A stretch of DNA of 64,000 bases from Panicum virgatum (taxonomy: Eukaryota > Streptophyta > Magnoliopsida > Poales > Poaceae): NCBI RefSeq assembly GCF_016808335.1, contig NC_053149.1, positions 36,038,118 to 36,102,117 on the forward strand, in the 5' to 3' direction. A program made the translations under genes and the position numbers. Every line of letters begins with the position of its first letter. Within the stretch, counting starts at the first letter, position 1. The notes below the pieces were generated by a model. That model was not told the DNA's origin and did not search any database. It was given only the letters and a program-made list of their open reading frames with translations. Below, piece by piece: positions 34,921 through 47,605 of the stretch.

Positions 34921-36242
34921 ATTTATTTATTTGCACATTTAAGTTTCTAGGCGTTGTTTGTAACCGTAGATGCATGTTCCTAGTTTCCAATGTAATGCTC
35001 CCCGGTTTATATTGACTAGATGCATGCCTAATAGAACTGGTAAAAGTCGAGTAGTTTCCAGCTAATCGCGAGATTATAGGAGTTGAAATGCTTTTACATT
35101 CTGCAGTAATATAAGGACCACAGGCGGGGATGTGGTACTTGTGATTCCCTGTCTGTGTAGTGGCAAAAATGTTAAGATCGCGGTGTGTGGCACATTTCGT
35201 TAAGCTTTTGAAAGTACTAGCCACATGCCGAGAAATATGGTAATCGGTAAGCTACCTGATTGGACCGGGTAGTGGGATGACTTGCACCCCACTTTGTAGA
35301 AGTAGGTTTTATTTTTGTCCGGACGTATGGGTGCAGAGTGGTCAGACTCTGTAGTCGGGGAGGGTGCCTCGGATCCACGCACCGGAAAGAAACGTGAAAA
35401 GTTGTGTGGGTGGTGTAGTTCCCCATACGTGTGTGTTAGGTATCCATGGCCAGGTTAAGAAACTCGATTCGGAATCATCCGCCTCTCATGGCATGAGACT
35501 GCTTAACAATTTCTGTCACACAGAGTAACAAGTGGAATATGGTGATGATTAATCATGTTGTATGAATTAATGTTTTATCTACCATGCATGTTTAGAAGTA
35601 ATATGCTTACTTAGAATGGTTAGTCAAACTAGAATCTGAAAGCTAAAATTTGAATATAAGGACATACTCTTTGTTACTTTTCAGCAAAATAAACCCAGAG
35701 CCTTTTTAGAGCCTTGCATGTCTAGTTAACGGACTAAGGTATATCCGATGACGGGTAAGCCTTGCTGAGTATTAGTATACTCAGCCTTGCTTGTGGCACT
35801 ATTTTTCAGGTACTGATTTTGAGGATATGATAGCTGGTTTGACTTGGCCTTGTACACTGCCTCCGGGTTGGTCCGCTGAGTGGGATGGTCCGTCAACGCG
35901 TGCTGATACCCCTCCTGCAGAGTGATGTCACATACAAGCTTAATTGTGGCATCTTATGTATTACTAGTCGTCGTACTTTTACTCTTCTGCTGAATAATGA
36001 ACTCTGATGAACAATATTAGTTAAGGCTTCTGTAGTACTTTACTTTGCTGCACTGGTTTTAATAAATTTAAATTCTGCTACATATCTCTGAGTTGTAAGA
36101 AATGTTCTGTGTTCTACTATCTGGGCTCGCCTTCGTGTGAGTTGCTTATTTGTTACGATCCCGGTTTAGTGTGGCTTTAATCGGGACTTTACCCGAGGAA
36201 CCACGGTTAGAGTGTGAGTTGGATCAGCGTTGCCTAGCAACA
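33489..36242. other. Probable truncated long LTR sequence, no gene
   Basis: This block separates the antisense ORF from pol and is unlike either. The stretch around 35745-35830 (GCCTTGCTGAGTATTAGTATACTCAGC and what follows) resembles the 3' half of long Del/Tekay-type LTRs, and TGTTACGATCCCGG lies near 36156. I could not read a TSD or matched ends, so it is an inferred, incomplete insertion. A (TA)n(TG)n microsatellite lies at 34873-34917. Confidence 0.4.
34873..34917 (+). repeat. (TA)n(TG)n microsatellite
   Basis: TA dinucleotides run into about 15 TG units. The opposite strand gives the run of Thr-His codons seen in a spurious ORF. Confidence 0.9.
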
Positions 36243-39230
36243 ATGGTTATCGCACTCGGACCCACTTGAATTGGGTGGTTCCGCCACAGAAGTAGACTAG
36301 CCTCTGGATGCCGTAAGCATGACCTTCCTCTGGTCGTTCCACCATGATTGCTGTGCTGACTACGTGTACGTGAGTAGTCGCTGCTATGTAGAGGAGTAGT
36401 TCCTCTCCGAGTAGTGGGGCTGTGAGTATTGGTGGTGATTGATGGTGCTGCTTGAGGTTTTTGAGTGCTTCCACGCCTCTGTAGTCCACTGAAATTTATC
36501 TTGTCGTTTTAGAAGCTTGAAGAAGGGTAAGCCCCGTTCACCATGTCTAGACAAGAATCTATTTAAAGCTGCCATGCAGCCTGTGAGTTTCTGGACGTCC
36601 TTGATTGTTTCTGGAGCATCCATGGCTATGATGGCATTGATGTTCTCTGGGTTAGCTTCAATTCCTAGGGGAATGACAATGAATCTGAGTAGTTTTCTAG
36701 ATGGTACGCTAAAGACACACTTGGTTGGGTTAAGTTTCCAGCGAAACTTGTGTAGGCTGTTGAAGGTTTCTTCCAAGTCAGAAATGAACTAATCTTGAGT
36801 CTTGGACTTGACGATGACGACATCAACATATGCTTCAACATTGTGATGTAGCTGATCAACAAAACACAGCTGTATCGCCCGCTGGTTAGTAGCTCTTGCA
36901 TTTTTCAACCCAAAGGACATGGTCTTGTAGGCGTATGCCCTGTAAGGGGTGATAAATGCCATCTTGATCTGATCTTCTTCTTTGAGGGCAATCTGGTGAT
37001 AACCAGAGTAGCAGTCGAGGAAGGATAGCAGAACGCATCCTGCTGTGGAGTCGATTACTTGATCTATGCGGGGTAGCCCGAAGGGATCCTTTGGGAAGTG
37101 CTTGTTCAGATCAGTGTAGTTGACGCACATCCCCACTCGTTGTTGTTCTTCTTTTGGATAAGTATAGGGTTGGCCAGCGACTCGGGGTGGTAAACCTCCT
37201 TAATGAACCCTGCTGCGAGTAGTTTTGCCAACTCTTTCTTGATGTCTTCTCGCTTGTCCGGGGAGAATCGCCATAGTTACTACTTCTTTGGCATGGCTTT
37301 AGAGTCGAATTTTAATGCATGCTCGATCAACTCCTTGGGCACCTCTGGCATGTCCGCTGGTTTCCAAGCGAATACGTCTCGATTAGCCCTAAGGAAGTTG
37401 ACAAGCTCGACTTCCTATTTGTCACTTAGCCCTGCGCTAATGATAGCAGTTTTGGACTCATCTCCCTCTTGTAGTTGTATGGTCTTGGTGCCCACGTCGC
37501 TAGCTGGTTTGACCGAAGACTGGCTTGGCCTCTTGGAAGGCATCGAGTCCTTGTTGAGGGATAGCTCCTTGATAGCTGCAAGTATCTTTCTTACAGAGCT
37601 TGGAACTCGGATACTGGAGGCGTGGACGATTGCCTCCTTGTCGCATTCAAAGCATTTAAGGAGGTCATCGCATAAGGAGAGGACGCCTGTGTTGCCCGGC
37701 ATCTTGAGGTGTAGATAGACAGAATGAGGCACGGCCATGAATTTGGCTAGCCCGGTCTTCCCAAGATGCCATGGAATGAAGATTCGAAGTCGGCTACTTC
37801 GAATTTGATGTGCTCTGTCCAGAAGTTTTGCTCTTTACCAAAAGTGATAGGGAGGGTAACCGAGCCAATTGGTGTAGAGGAGTTTTCTGGGACGTTGCCG
37901 TAGAAGGGAGCTTTGCTTGGGGTGGGTAAACTCATGTAGTTGAGACCCATCTTTCTTAGAATGCTTGCAAAGATCAGGTTCGGTCCACTTCCACCGTCAA
38001 TAAGTACTCGACTAATCTTTGATCCTTGGACGACCGGATCGAGTACTAGTGGGAATTTTCCTGGTTCAAAGAAGCTGGTCCATTGGTCCTCCCTGGAGAA
38101 GGTGATGGGGACCTCGCTATATTTCAAGGGTCTCTGAATTGCAGGCTCGATTGAGAGAATCTCCCATAGTATCAACTTCTGGGCGCGCTTAGAGAAATTT
38201 GGTTCTCCTTCGAAGATAACATTGACCATGTTTTCAACTTCTGGGTCTTTTTTTCTCAACATCATCGTATTCCTTGTTCGGCTTCTTCTTTAGTGCTTCT
38301 GGCAGTGGGGCTTGGAGGGACTTGCGAATGAGTGTGCACTCGAACATTGAGTCATTACTCTTTGGGTGGATGGGGCACTTCTTGTTATGCAGAATCTTAT
38401 CAAACTGATCTTGAGGCTTGCCTGCCTTCTTGCCACGCGGGCTGCAGTCGATAGCCCCGAGGTATTGTCGGCTTGCGCTTGCGCATAGGATCCCGCTGGT
38501 TGCTGTTGCCCCCACGGTCGTTGTGGCGCTTCCCGTTGTTGTCATTATTGTGATAGGGCAAGCAACTGCGTTCTTGTTCCTCCTCGTCCGCCCCGCGCTG
38601 TATCATGTCGAGTAGCTTTACCACTAATTCCGGACGATTTCGTCCGAAATCGTGATAAAGGGATTGTGTTGTGATGCCGTCATGGAAGTAGTTGATGATG
38701 TCCTCGTCGGAGACATTGGCTATGGTAGCCCTTGTGTCGAAGAAGCGCTTGATGTAGGACCTCAGGGACTTGCCGGGTTCTTGCTTGCACATTGCAAGGG
38801 CTTGGAGAGTGGCCACCCGATGCAAGAATCCTTGGAAGTTGTCGATGAAGACTTTCTTGAGATCATCCCAGGAGTGTATGGACTCAGGCTTTAGGCTCTC
38901 AAGCCATGTAAGAGGTGCGGGTTCCAGGACCATTGGAAAGTAGAGGACATTGGTGGCGGTGTCTCCTCCTGCACTATTGATAGAAGTCGAGTACAAACGC
39001 AACCATTGAGCTGGATCTTGCTTACCATCATACTTCTGTAGTTTCGCTAGCTTGAAGTCCTTAAGGTACTCAGCATCGGCAAAGGCACTGCTGAGGGCTG
39101 GGAAGCGATCGGCGTTGTCGGAGAGGCGCCCTTGACCTCTTGCGTTGATGATTTCTTGAGCGTCGACTCCAGAAGTAGCTACTTCCTCGTTGTTGTGACC
39201 ACGACTATTGTTTTGGTCGCGGTTTGGCTG
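36243..39230 (-). pseudogene. Gypsy (Tat-like) gag, protease and RT, decayed
   Basis: Read right to left. Gag at about 39200-38400 has the retrotransposon gag core (LTWLESLKPESIHSWDDLKK, GKSLRSYIKRFFDTRATIAN). A Cys/His motif lies in KCPIHPKSNDSMFEC (about 38390-38340). A protease-like domain at 38265-37747 has VLIDGGSGPNLIFA. RT at 37136-36384 has MCVNYTDLNKHFPKDPFGLP and LDCYSGYHQIAL, and the active-site motif reads AYVDVVIV, so the second catalytic Asp of YVDD is Val. RNase H begins (GERGLPFFKLLK, then VVSTAIMVERPEEG) and stops at about 36243; the rest of RNase H and integrase are missing. Several frames and stops are involved. Orientation matches LTRs A and B; which of the two elements it belongs to is not decided. 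Confidence 0.85.
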
Positions 39231-39596
39231 GTTCCTTGGAGCCTAAGCCCGCAGGGCATTCTCCCCTGGGGAGTTGGGCACTGACGACCTCTTGCTCCTC
39301 CTGGACTCTCTATTGGTGTCTCGGGGATGCTAGAGTAGTGACCTCATACACATGCGTGGTGCTCGGGTATGCGGGATCCTTCGGATATAACCATGCTCCT
39401 CGGTGTTACTGGGGTAGACGGCATGAGGTGACAGCCATATCCGTCAGGCGTAACAGCAGTGTTGCATTTAGCGTATTTCCCGACGTTCGGGTTCGGTGTA
39501 GGAATTCATGAAAAGAGATAACGGGACTGGACGTTCTCTAGTGCGGGATCTTCTCCCCGCTATCCCAATTTCCTGGCACCTGCATCCCTAACCATG
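39231..39596. other. Fragment left of the 39597 solo LTR
   Basis: The region is non-coding. It contains TAGAGTAGTG at about 39330-39340 followed by unrelated sequence. It is probably part of an older repeat that continues at 41971, because a solo LTR with TSD CCATG separates the two. Confidence 0.35.
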
Positions 39597-41970
39597 TGTA
39601 ACACCCCAGAAGAATATAGAATAATCCTCTAGGAAATTACCACATGACAGCACAAACATATAGCAGAGTACGCGGAAGCAGTAGAAATTGTTTAGATAGA
39701 ATAATAAAGATTTCGCTAGAGTGAAATAAACATTTCACAAACAGAAAAGCATGAGAGAAATTAAAACAACATCAAAGTCTCCACATCCAAACATTTTTTT
39801 ATAAAACATTGGTTCAACATATATTGAGAAGTGAGTGCACACGTGCTGCTGCTCCCATCCCAAGCATGCAACATCAAGGCTCAAGCACCTGTGAGGGGGA
39901 AAACAAAGTGTGGGGTTTATGGAAAAACCTCAGCAAGCAAACTGCTTTAACCAAGCCATTTAAATCACAATTTGATTAAACATTGGATTAATAATTAGAT
40001 AAAAAGAAGTATCATACTGAGACAATGAATAACTTCACGTAGAGGAATATATGAAAAACTTCATATCAATACTTCAATGCACATGCAAATAGTGCAGTGC
40101 AATGCATGACTTCACTTCATTGCACATGCAAATGGTGCAATGCAATGCATGACTTCACTTCACTGCTCATGCAAATGGTGCAATGCAATGCATGACTTCA
40201 CTTCTATCCACAAATCCCAAGGAAGTGAGAGCTGCAACCACATTTCCATATCTCAACGTGCGTTGTTGTACCGGTACTTACCGCACCATCCGGCTATGGT
40301 TTCTTCATATGCATATTCAATATGAGAGTGCAAAAGTATGATTGCAATGCGTGAACTTCATATACCTCCAAAATTTATAACTCCAAGAGCAATCCACAAG
40401 TGGATAAATATATAAATCCACAAATAAACTAAAATTCAGACCTTATCTAGCTAGTGTGAGCTTCTGAAATTAATGGAGGCAATTCAAATATCAAAGTTAA
40501 AGCGAGTAGACCATAACGCTATGTTTACTTGCCTTCACCGAAGATCAAGAATGTGACCTAAGCACGGTCGGAAGGTGCACCACCTGTTCACAAACATGGA
40601 TCAGCACCAAAACAAACACACTTCATAAAAAAATACATCGAGTAAAGCATTCCTACGCCCGAACCCAACATCCTCACACAAAACACTCCAATCTAGACAT
40701 AACAGCAGCACTGCAGATTATTATTTTTGTATGCTTAAATCCTGATGGAAAAAATTCTCATATTTTTCCAGATGAAAGATAATTTCATAACCTACAAATT
40801 TTTAGTTATCCAAAAGTAGAGGAAAAATCATCCTCATTGAGTAAATTTGAGGTGAATCTTAATCTGACAATCAGATAGATCCTGCAGAATAGTCCTACTA
40901 AAACGGTCATAACTGAAGCTCCAAAACTCCTATGAATATGAACTTTACTAATCTAGAAATATTGTGAAATTATATACAACTCTTGTAACTACCAGAAAGT
41001 CCAATTCTTCCATTATGTTACGCTAAACTTCATGTTAATAGACACTGCCCAGAATTTCGAGTCTGAAAAACTGTCAGATTCCAACCTTAGTTTCTCTCTC
41101 ATCTTAAATCCGATTGAGGTGTTCTCTGTGGCCACGGAAAGATCTCTAACTCTCCTCCAATTCATGTAAAGGTTTAATATTTTTTTGACATCAATTAAAT
41201 CACGAAAAACTGCCAAGAATAGAAACTGCACAGATTGATAGCATGCTGAGAACAGGGACGAGGTTAAACCCTTAACCTCCGAACGGCGACTAATACCGCT
41301 ACTCCTATGAGCTAAAAAACTCTAAAACCAGAGGGAAATCAAGTTCTACAGCAGGGCATGTCTCACCTAGGGTTCCCCCTTGAAAAGATCAAAGGCGACG
41401 GCGACGATCCAAACAACGATTCCCCACCGTTTTCTTGGCGGCGAGGGTCACGGTAACCCTTCGATTGCCTCCAAGCTGCCCTAAACATGGGGCACCATGA
41501 ACAGCGAGAAAAACATCCAAATTGGGGGGAAATAGGGAGAGGAAAGGAAGCCCGACCGATTTTTTGTAGAGGAACGGCGACGACGGACAGCGGCATGCCT
41601 TGATCCCCTCTCTTCTCCTCTTCTTCTTCCTCATCCCTTCTTTGTTCTCATGGCAAAAGGTTTAGTGGCGGCACAGGCAGGGGAGGGGGACGTGTGTTTT
41701 AGGGTTATGAGGGGGGGAGGGGGTTACTGTAGCACGTCGTTACTGTAGTGGGCCCGTCCGCTTAGCAGCTTAAAAAACAATAACTTTTTGATCCAAGCTC
41801 CAAATGCGACATGTAAATTGTCAAACGGAATGTACTCGACGAGCTCTACGCAACCACAGTGTCCGTTTTTCCATTCGAGCAATGGATAAAAAAAATTAAT
41901 TTTAGCCATCAACATTACACTTTCCCATATAGAAAGCGTATTTTGCCCTTTGTTCATTTTGGGTGTTACA
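39597..41970 (-). mobile_element. 2.4-kb solo LTR (TGTAACACCC family)
   Basis: The ends are TGTAACACCCC and TTTGGGTGTTACA with a perfect 5-bp TSD CCATG (39592-39596 and 41971-41975). Same terminal type as 7627-10957 but shorter and with little obvious internal similarity. No coding motifs, PBS or PPT are present. A short tandem repeat of TGCAATGCATGACTTCACTT-type units occurs at about 40075-40205. Minus orientation is tentative. Del/Tekay-type origin is inferred from the ends. Confidence 0.85.
40075..40205 (+). repeat. Short tandem repeat within solo LTR
   Basis: Three imperfect units of about 52 bp share CATGCAAAT(A/G)GTGCA(A/G)TGCAATG followed by CATGACTTCACTTC. Non-coding. Confidence 0.75.
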
Positions 41971-42491
41971 CCATGTTCTAACATAACCTTTGCTTTGAAT
42001 AGATGCACTAGGACCCCTAACCTAGACTAAGCTCCAGCTAACTTAACATTGGATAGTTTAGTTAGTTCTTTTATTCTTTCGTTCTTTCTTACTTTCTTCC
42101 TTGGGAGGTGGATGTGTGATCATGTCACATTACCCTTATTTATCTTCTTTATCATGACTTACCCCTGTTATAGTTTTGCCTATTACTTGAGGAACGATGT
42201 CATGATTAATGTCAAGTACAATACATTTGCCACTGCCATCCTTTGGGAAAATATAAATAACGATATCCTTACTCTCTGGGTGAAATGCTACAACGATATA
42301 TCCGTGCGCTTGCTTATCCCATCTGTAATTATATAGACTATACCACGAGAGTGGCAATCCTTGGTGTAGTTGCTTGGGATGGGCTTAACACCCCCGTTCC
42401 TAGTAATTACGCTAAGGAAAGTCAACACGCATTTCTAGCGATGTTACCGGGAACTAACCCCTCCTAGTAGCGATGTTAAGAAATGCCAACA
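41971..42491 (-). mobile_element. Fragment of a TGTTGG-type element
   Basis: The right end, read on the minus strand, is TGTTGGCATTTCTTAACATC, closely matching the terminus of the element at 635 (TGTTGGTATTTCTTAACG). The fragment continues leftwards to the solo LTR and presumably resumes at 39596 and below. No coding content is seen. The opposite end was not located. Confidence 0.55.
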
Positions 42492-42574
42492 CTTATTGAC
42501 TTCGAAGGAGATGTATTGCCAGCTCGGGGGCAATCTGCGTTGACTTGAAGATTGAAAGCAAGACTCTACCTACC

Positions 42575-42881
42575 ATGTTCTTCGTCATAAATGGCAAAGA
42601 TTGATACACTGTACTTCTTGGCACTTCTTGGCAGAGATTGGATTCATGCCAATTGTTGCATTCCATCAACAATGCACCAGTGTTTGATTCAGTTGATTGG
42701 AGATTTTGTAGAGGTGGTCATAATAGATTCATCTTTCGACATTGCAGCAGTTGATCCTAAAGTCTGGTGTGGCGTTGGCATGAGGTGCATATCTGGTGAA
42801 ACCCGGCAAGGTGACACTTTAAAGATGGCTGGTTTCAAGCTGGACATAGTTCAGGAAATTGGCTCGGAGAAATCATCCTGA
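42575..42881 (+). pseudogene. Retrotransposon protease-region fragment
   Basis: The reading frame contains TMFFVINGK, LLGRDWIHANCCIPSTMHQC and LIQLIGDFVEV. This is the block found after the protease in grass gypsy polyproteins (LLGRDWIHAN...CIPSTMHQ). The frame ends at 42879-42881. Only this fragment remains, with no RT or integrase nearby, and it is plus-oriented unlike gypsy A/B. Confidence 0.7.
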
Positions 42882-44122
42882 TCATTTGAAGCGGGACAGA
42901 ACATAGACGATACAGTGTATCACCTTTCGCATAAAATAAAAAAAGCAAAAAGAAAAGGAGGGTTAGAGTGCATTGATTCAGTTGGATCAGCAGTTATTCT
43001 GGAAGTTAATCCTTGTATGGCCATATTATGTATCGTTGCTGAATATCGATAATTCAGTATTTTAAATCAAAGGTTGATTCATTTTTGCATAGCCGATTGT
43101 TACGAGCATCGGTTGTATCACGGTCGATATGTCATGTATCGCCCTTAGTGCAAAAAGCATCAACAAAATAGATCACTGATGGCTGAATGGTTTGGCTCTG
43201 ATTTTGTCTTGCTTATCAGGAAAGGTTGGCTAAGTCACCCTGATTTTGGTTTTTCTGTTACTCGCATGATGACTATCCAAGAGGGCATCTGTCAACCAAT
43301 TGGTTGATGTGGCAGAGATAAGTTCTTTCTGAAGCCATTTTAGCAATTCTTGGAGTTTGTTGATCTTTAGTTATTCATATTGTTCTCATCTGAGATCGGC
43401 AAGTGAATAGTTGGAACCGAGAAGATGATAGAAACTCCCTAGGTATTTTGTATTGACAGCATGAGCTAGAGTAAAGATCTCTGTCAGATCGAATGATTTG
43501 CATTGCAACCAATTTGGTCATTCGAGCTTTATGTTCTTGATTCAGAGGATGGAATTTTGTAAAATTATTAAATCTAGAAAAGTTCCAAGTGATAGCATTA
43601 TTTGATGCAAGTTTTTTGATTATGAGTCTCAACTATTGTTTGGTTGACCATGGAAAGGTCTAAATTCAATTGATAAAGGCTGGATCAACCAGATGGTCTT
43701 CTTCGATGCTGAAAAACTGACCAATGAGAAAGAAGATCATGAGTTGGAACGTCGAGGCACAACGAAAAGGGGAAAGAGCTTATTCATTCATTACTAATTT
43801 ACAAAGGCTGATCTGTATGATCAGGCTAATACATCGGCTAACTACTACTAATTGAGATTACTTCTATGGCTAATCTACTCATCGACGAAGACGTTGCTGA
43901 TCACCGCGTCAAGGCTGACTTCTTCGCCGATGGGGGTGGCAACCATGCCGAGGTTGTCGATGAGCTCCTCGAAGTATTCCCGCACCTCGCCTTGAGGGAA
44001 GACCGGATGCAGGGTCTAGCGGTCATTTCCGGATAATGTCTGCACCACCGCACGGGTGACGGTGGCTCCTTCATGGACTCTGTGACCGGCGACCTCCCAG
44101 ACATGATTGGCTGGTGGGTTGC
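42882..44122. other. Repeat-derived intergenic sequence, unclassified
   Basis: No gene is supported. The segment after the protease fragment looks like retroelement non-coding sequence. 43890-44110 is GC-rich with short ORFs on both strands, none with recognisable motifs. Confidence 0.3.
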
Positions 44123-44777
44123 GGTTGGTAGTTCGTAAAGTCTACTTCAGATACAGGGTCGTTCAGCCCGGTTCTGGGAATGGCATCAGAAATGCCAGCC
44201 ATCAGTGCCAATAATGCCTCGGCATTTCATATACCAATTACTAAAAACCAAACGATCATGAACCATGAATCATCCCGCAATCAGACGGAGTCACCGGTGC
44301 AACATTTTACCTAGAGAGTATTTCGGGGTGTCATGTATATTTCCGCAGGGAAGGCGTCTAATAAATTGTGTAGGTTGGCAGGATGAATTAATCTCAATGG
44401 AATATTTAGATGCATAAACAGGGGTAAGATAAATATGAATGTAGGTAGTGTGAAACACAAGCAAACTCAGCTCTGATAAAAGTAAAAAGAGGCAGGGACC
44501 TAGGTAGAAGTTAGTTAGTTAGGTCTCTCTAATGTTCTTAAGGCATTTATACAGTCTACTAGTACTTTATACTTTGCATAGAATATGGTTAGCCTCTATC
44601 TAGTTATTCCTAATACAAGGGACAACTGTGCAAATGACTAACATATATGACTGTCAAGCCATCATAGCATTTTATAACCCTCCTACCCCCTAACTGAACA
44701 TGGAGGATTACAATAGCACTAAATAGGGCTGTCACCACCTGCAGGCTACCTCTACAAATCATGGGAAACGACAACAT
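44123..44777. mobile_element. Second copy of the TGTTGG 1.4-kb element, cut by CACTA
   Basis: The sequence from GGTTGGTAGTTCGTAAAG onward parallels 635-1290 (shared GTCTACTTCAGATA, ATTTCCGCA, TTGTGTAGGT(T/A)GGCAGGATG and GGAGGATTAC(G/A)AT blocks). It stops at 44777, where the large CACTA element begins. The missing remainder should lie beyond the CACTA 3' end, outside the window. Confidence 0.75.
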
Positions 44778-45166
44778 CACTACTAGAAAATAGGCCAAAG
44801 ATCCAGGTCAAAAGTACCACTTGTTGTTTGAACCAGTACTAATGTGAGGCATCTGTACCGGTTGTAACAATAGCCGGTACCTTTGGCCTGCGCTGAGCGC
44901 TGGCATGGCGCACCACAGCACAAACCGGTGCCAATGCACAAACAAAGGCGCTGGTTAATTTCATGAGCCGGTACCAAATTGGCTATACATCAATGGCACC
45001 GGGTGGTGGCACGACCCGGTGCTTATGGAGCAGACATTAGCACCGGGTCATGCCATGACCCCGTGCTGGCCTTGGACATAGGCACCAGTTGGTAAATTCA
45101 ATCGTTGCTGATCAATTACTTTTGGCACCGGTTGATCAGCACCAACCGGTGCCTTTGTGCCCCCAC

Positions 45167-45174
45167 TATAAATA
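45167..45174 (+). promoter_or_regulatory. TATA box of the CACTA transposase gene
   Basis: TATAAATA directly follows the subterminal repeat array, and a pyrimidine-rich start-site region (CCCCTTTCCCCCCTCC) follows it. Placement is as expected for the element's own promoter. Confidence 0.65.
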
Positions 45175-45653
45175 CCCCGCCCCTTTCCCCCCTCCAAGCT
45201 GCCGTGAACTCACTGTTCATGGCAGCTGAGTGAGGGGGGGGGGGCGATTTTTTTTCAATTTTTTTAAAAGGTTAGTAATATTGTTTTCAATACTTTAGCA
45301 AATTAATTTTGAGGATGTAGTTAGCATTTGATTTAGTTTATACACATGATAAATATTTGTAGATGTATTTTGGACCTGATTTAGTTTTATGGTATTATAT
45401 TATTGTTATATAAATTATTAGGCATAAGATAACTATTTATTTATATATAGTTAGGATTTGGATTATTTTATTTTTATATTAGGCATGCATAATATATATT
45501 TATAGTATATAATTTTGATGACACTCCAATTTAATTTGTTTCGTAATCAATCATTGATTCATTCAATTTATTATTATTATTACTTCCAATGTTTATTTAA
45601 AAATGGTTTATGTTGACACTCGTTTGATGTTAATAAATGAAATGTGAGCCCAA

Positions 45654-47605
45654 ATGAGTCGGCAATGGATGTACATGACGGATCGGCGTTCAATGGAGTT
45701 CATCGATGGTGTGCATGAATTCATAAAAGTTGCTGAGAACCACAAGTACGGTGGTTTCGTTCGCTGTCCATGCAAAAACTGCAAAAATGAGAAGAATTAC
45801 TCATCATCAAGAACCATCCATAGTCATTTGTTCAGTAGTGGTTTCATGCCAAACTATTATATTTGGACCAAGCACGGAGAAAGAGGAATAATGCTGGATA
45901 ATAATGAAGAAGAAGAGGATAGGATTCCTGACTTTGCAGGCAATTACGGTGCCTTTTTTGATGACACTGCAATGGGTGAGCTTGAAGAAGATGCTGAAGG
46001 ACATGATGTAGAAGATGATCTGGGTAAGATGCTGCGCGAAGCAGAGAAAGTTTGCGAAACATAAAAGGAATCGAGAGATCTGAAGCATATGTCAGAGAAC
46101 TATAGAACATTGTTGTACCCAGATTGCAAACAAGGCCAAAAGAAGTTGGGTACCACATTGGAATGTTGCAATGGTAGGCATCAAATGGTTTGTCTGACAA
46201 AGGATTCGAGGAGTTGTGGAAACTTATAAAAATTTTACTCCCTGAGGGTAACACCTTGCCGGAGACAACATACGAGGCAAAAAAGGTTGTTTGTCCTTTA
46301 GGATTAGAGGCACAGAAGATACATGCTTGTCCTAATGACTGCATCCTATATCGAGGTGAGTATGAAAATTTGGATTCATGCCCTGTATGCAACGCATGCC
46401 GGTATAAGATCCCTTGAGATGATCCAGGCGATGTTGAGGGGATGCGTGTCAAGAAGAGGGTGCCTGCCAAGGTGATGTGGTATTTCCCTCTAATACCACG
46501 TCTGAAATGTTTGTTCATGAATAAAACGAATGCTAAATTGATGTGATGGCACAAAGAAGAATGTAAGCAAGATAATATGTTGAGACACCCCGCTGATGGG
46601 TCGCAGTGGAGAAAGGTGGACAGATCATTCCCAATATTTGCAAATGATGCGAGGAATATAAGGTTCGGCTTAAGTACAGATGGCATGAATCCTTTCGGTG
46701 AGCAGAGCAGTGGCCATAGTACCTGGCCTGTGATACTATGTATATACAACCTTCCTCCTTGGTTGTGTATGAAGCGGAAATTCATTATGATGCCGGTGCT
46801 TATCCCCGGCCCGAAGCAACCCGGTAACAATATAGATGTGTAACAATATAGATGTGTATCTGAAACCACTGATTGAGGATCTTCTATTGTTGTGGAAAGA
46901 GGAGGGTGTTCGTATGCAGGATGCGCACACAGAGGAACATTTTAACCTTCGTGCATTGCTTTTCGTAACCACCAACGATTGGCCAGCACTAAGCAACCTC
47001 TTCGGATATTCCAATAAGGGTTATAGGGCATGCACCCATTGTTTAGAAGGAACCGACAGCACGTACCTAAAGCACTATAGAAAGATCGTGTATATGGGTC
47101 ATCGTCGATTTCTTCCGATAAAGCACCCATTAAGGAGGAGGCATGCTCACTATGGTGGAAAGGCAGATCATCGTACCAAGCCTAGCCACCATTGTGGGAA
47201 AATGATGTTTGAAATGGTCAAAGATATAAAAGTAGTATTCGAAAAAGGACCTGGCAGCAGATCAGTGCATAGTGATGACGGACATGCACCTATGTGGAAC
47301 AAGAAGAGTATTTTTTGGGAGTTACATTATTGGGAAGTCTTAGAGGTCCGCTACGCAATTGATGTGATGCACCTAACAAAGAATCATTGTGTGAACCTTC
47401 TAGGCTTCCTTGGTGTCTACGGTAAGCCAAAGGATACATTGGAAGCGCGGCAAGATCTTCAATGTATGAAACAACGGGCCGCCCTACATCCAGAAAAAAG
47501 GGATAAAGGACATCATTACCTAGGTCCTGCATGCTACACTCTTAGTAAGGAAGAGAAGCAAAATATGTTCGACTGTTTGAAAGAGAAGAAATTCGCACAC
47601 GTAAA
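45654..47605 (+). pseudogene. CACTA tnp2-type transposase, N-terminal and central part
   Basis: The ATG at 45654 opens the transposase-associated domain: MSRQWMYMTDRRS, then FVRCPCKNCKN (zinc-coordinating Cys) and SHLFSSGFMPNYYIWTKHGE. The Transposase_21 (tnp2) region follows with LPEGNTLPETTYEAKKVV and CPNDCILYRGEYENLDSCPVC, then the catalytic-domain motif RFGLSTDGMNPF and LPPWLCMKRKFIMM, then DWPALSNLFGYSNKG and YAIDVMHLTKNHCVN. In-frame stops occur near 46062, 46416 and 46543. A 16-bp duplication at 46825-46856 adds another frameshift and stop. The sequence is cut at 47605 by gypsy LTR C and the C-terminal DUF4216 part resumes at 58222. Confidence 0.9.
46825..46856 (+). repeat. 16-bp tandem duplication in the transposase
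   Basis: TAACAATATAGATGTG is repeated exactly (46825-46840, 46841-46856). It shifts the frame and introduces a stop just before the Asn-Asn-Ile-Asp-Val region. Confidence 0.93.

Noticed and set aside
37203..37718. 171-codon plus-strand ORF within the minus-strand gypsy
   Set aside because: Opposite strand of clear gypsy protease/RT sequence, with no family resemblance of its own.
42049..42336. 95-codon ORF with membrane-like composition
   Set aside because: Phe/Leu/Tyr-rich translation of AT-rich repeat sequence inside a TGTTGG-type element; the opposite strand is also open.
43901..44104. Possible gene fragment in GC-rich segment
   Set aside because: Short ORF without recognisable similarity, surrounded by repeat-derived sequence; insufficient to call.
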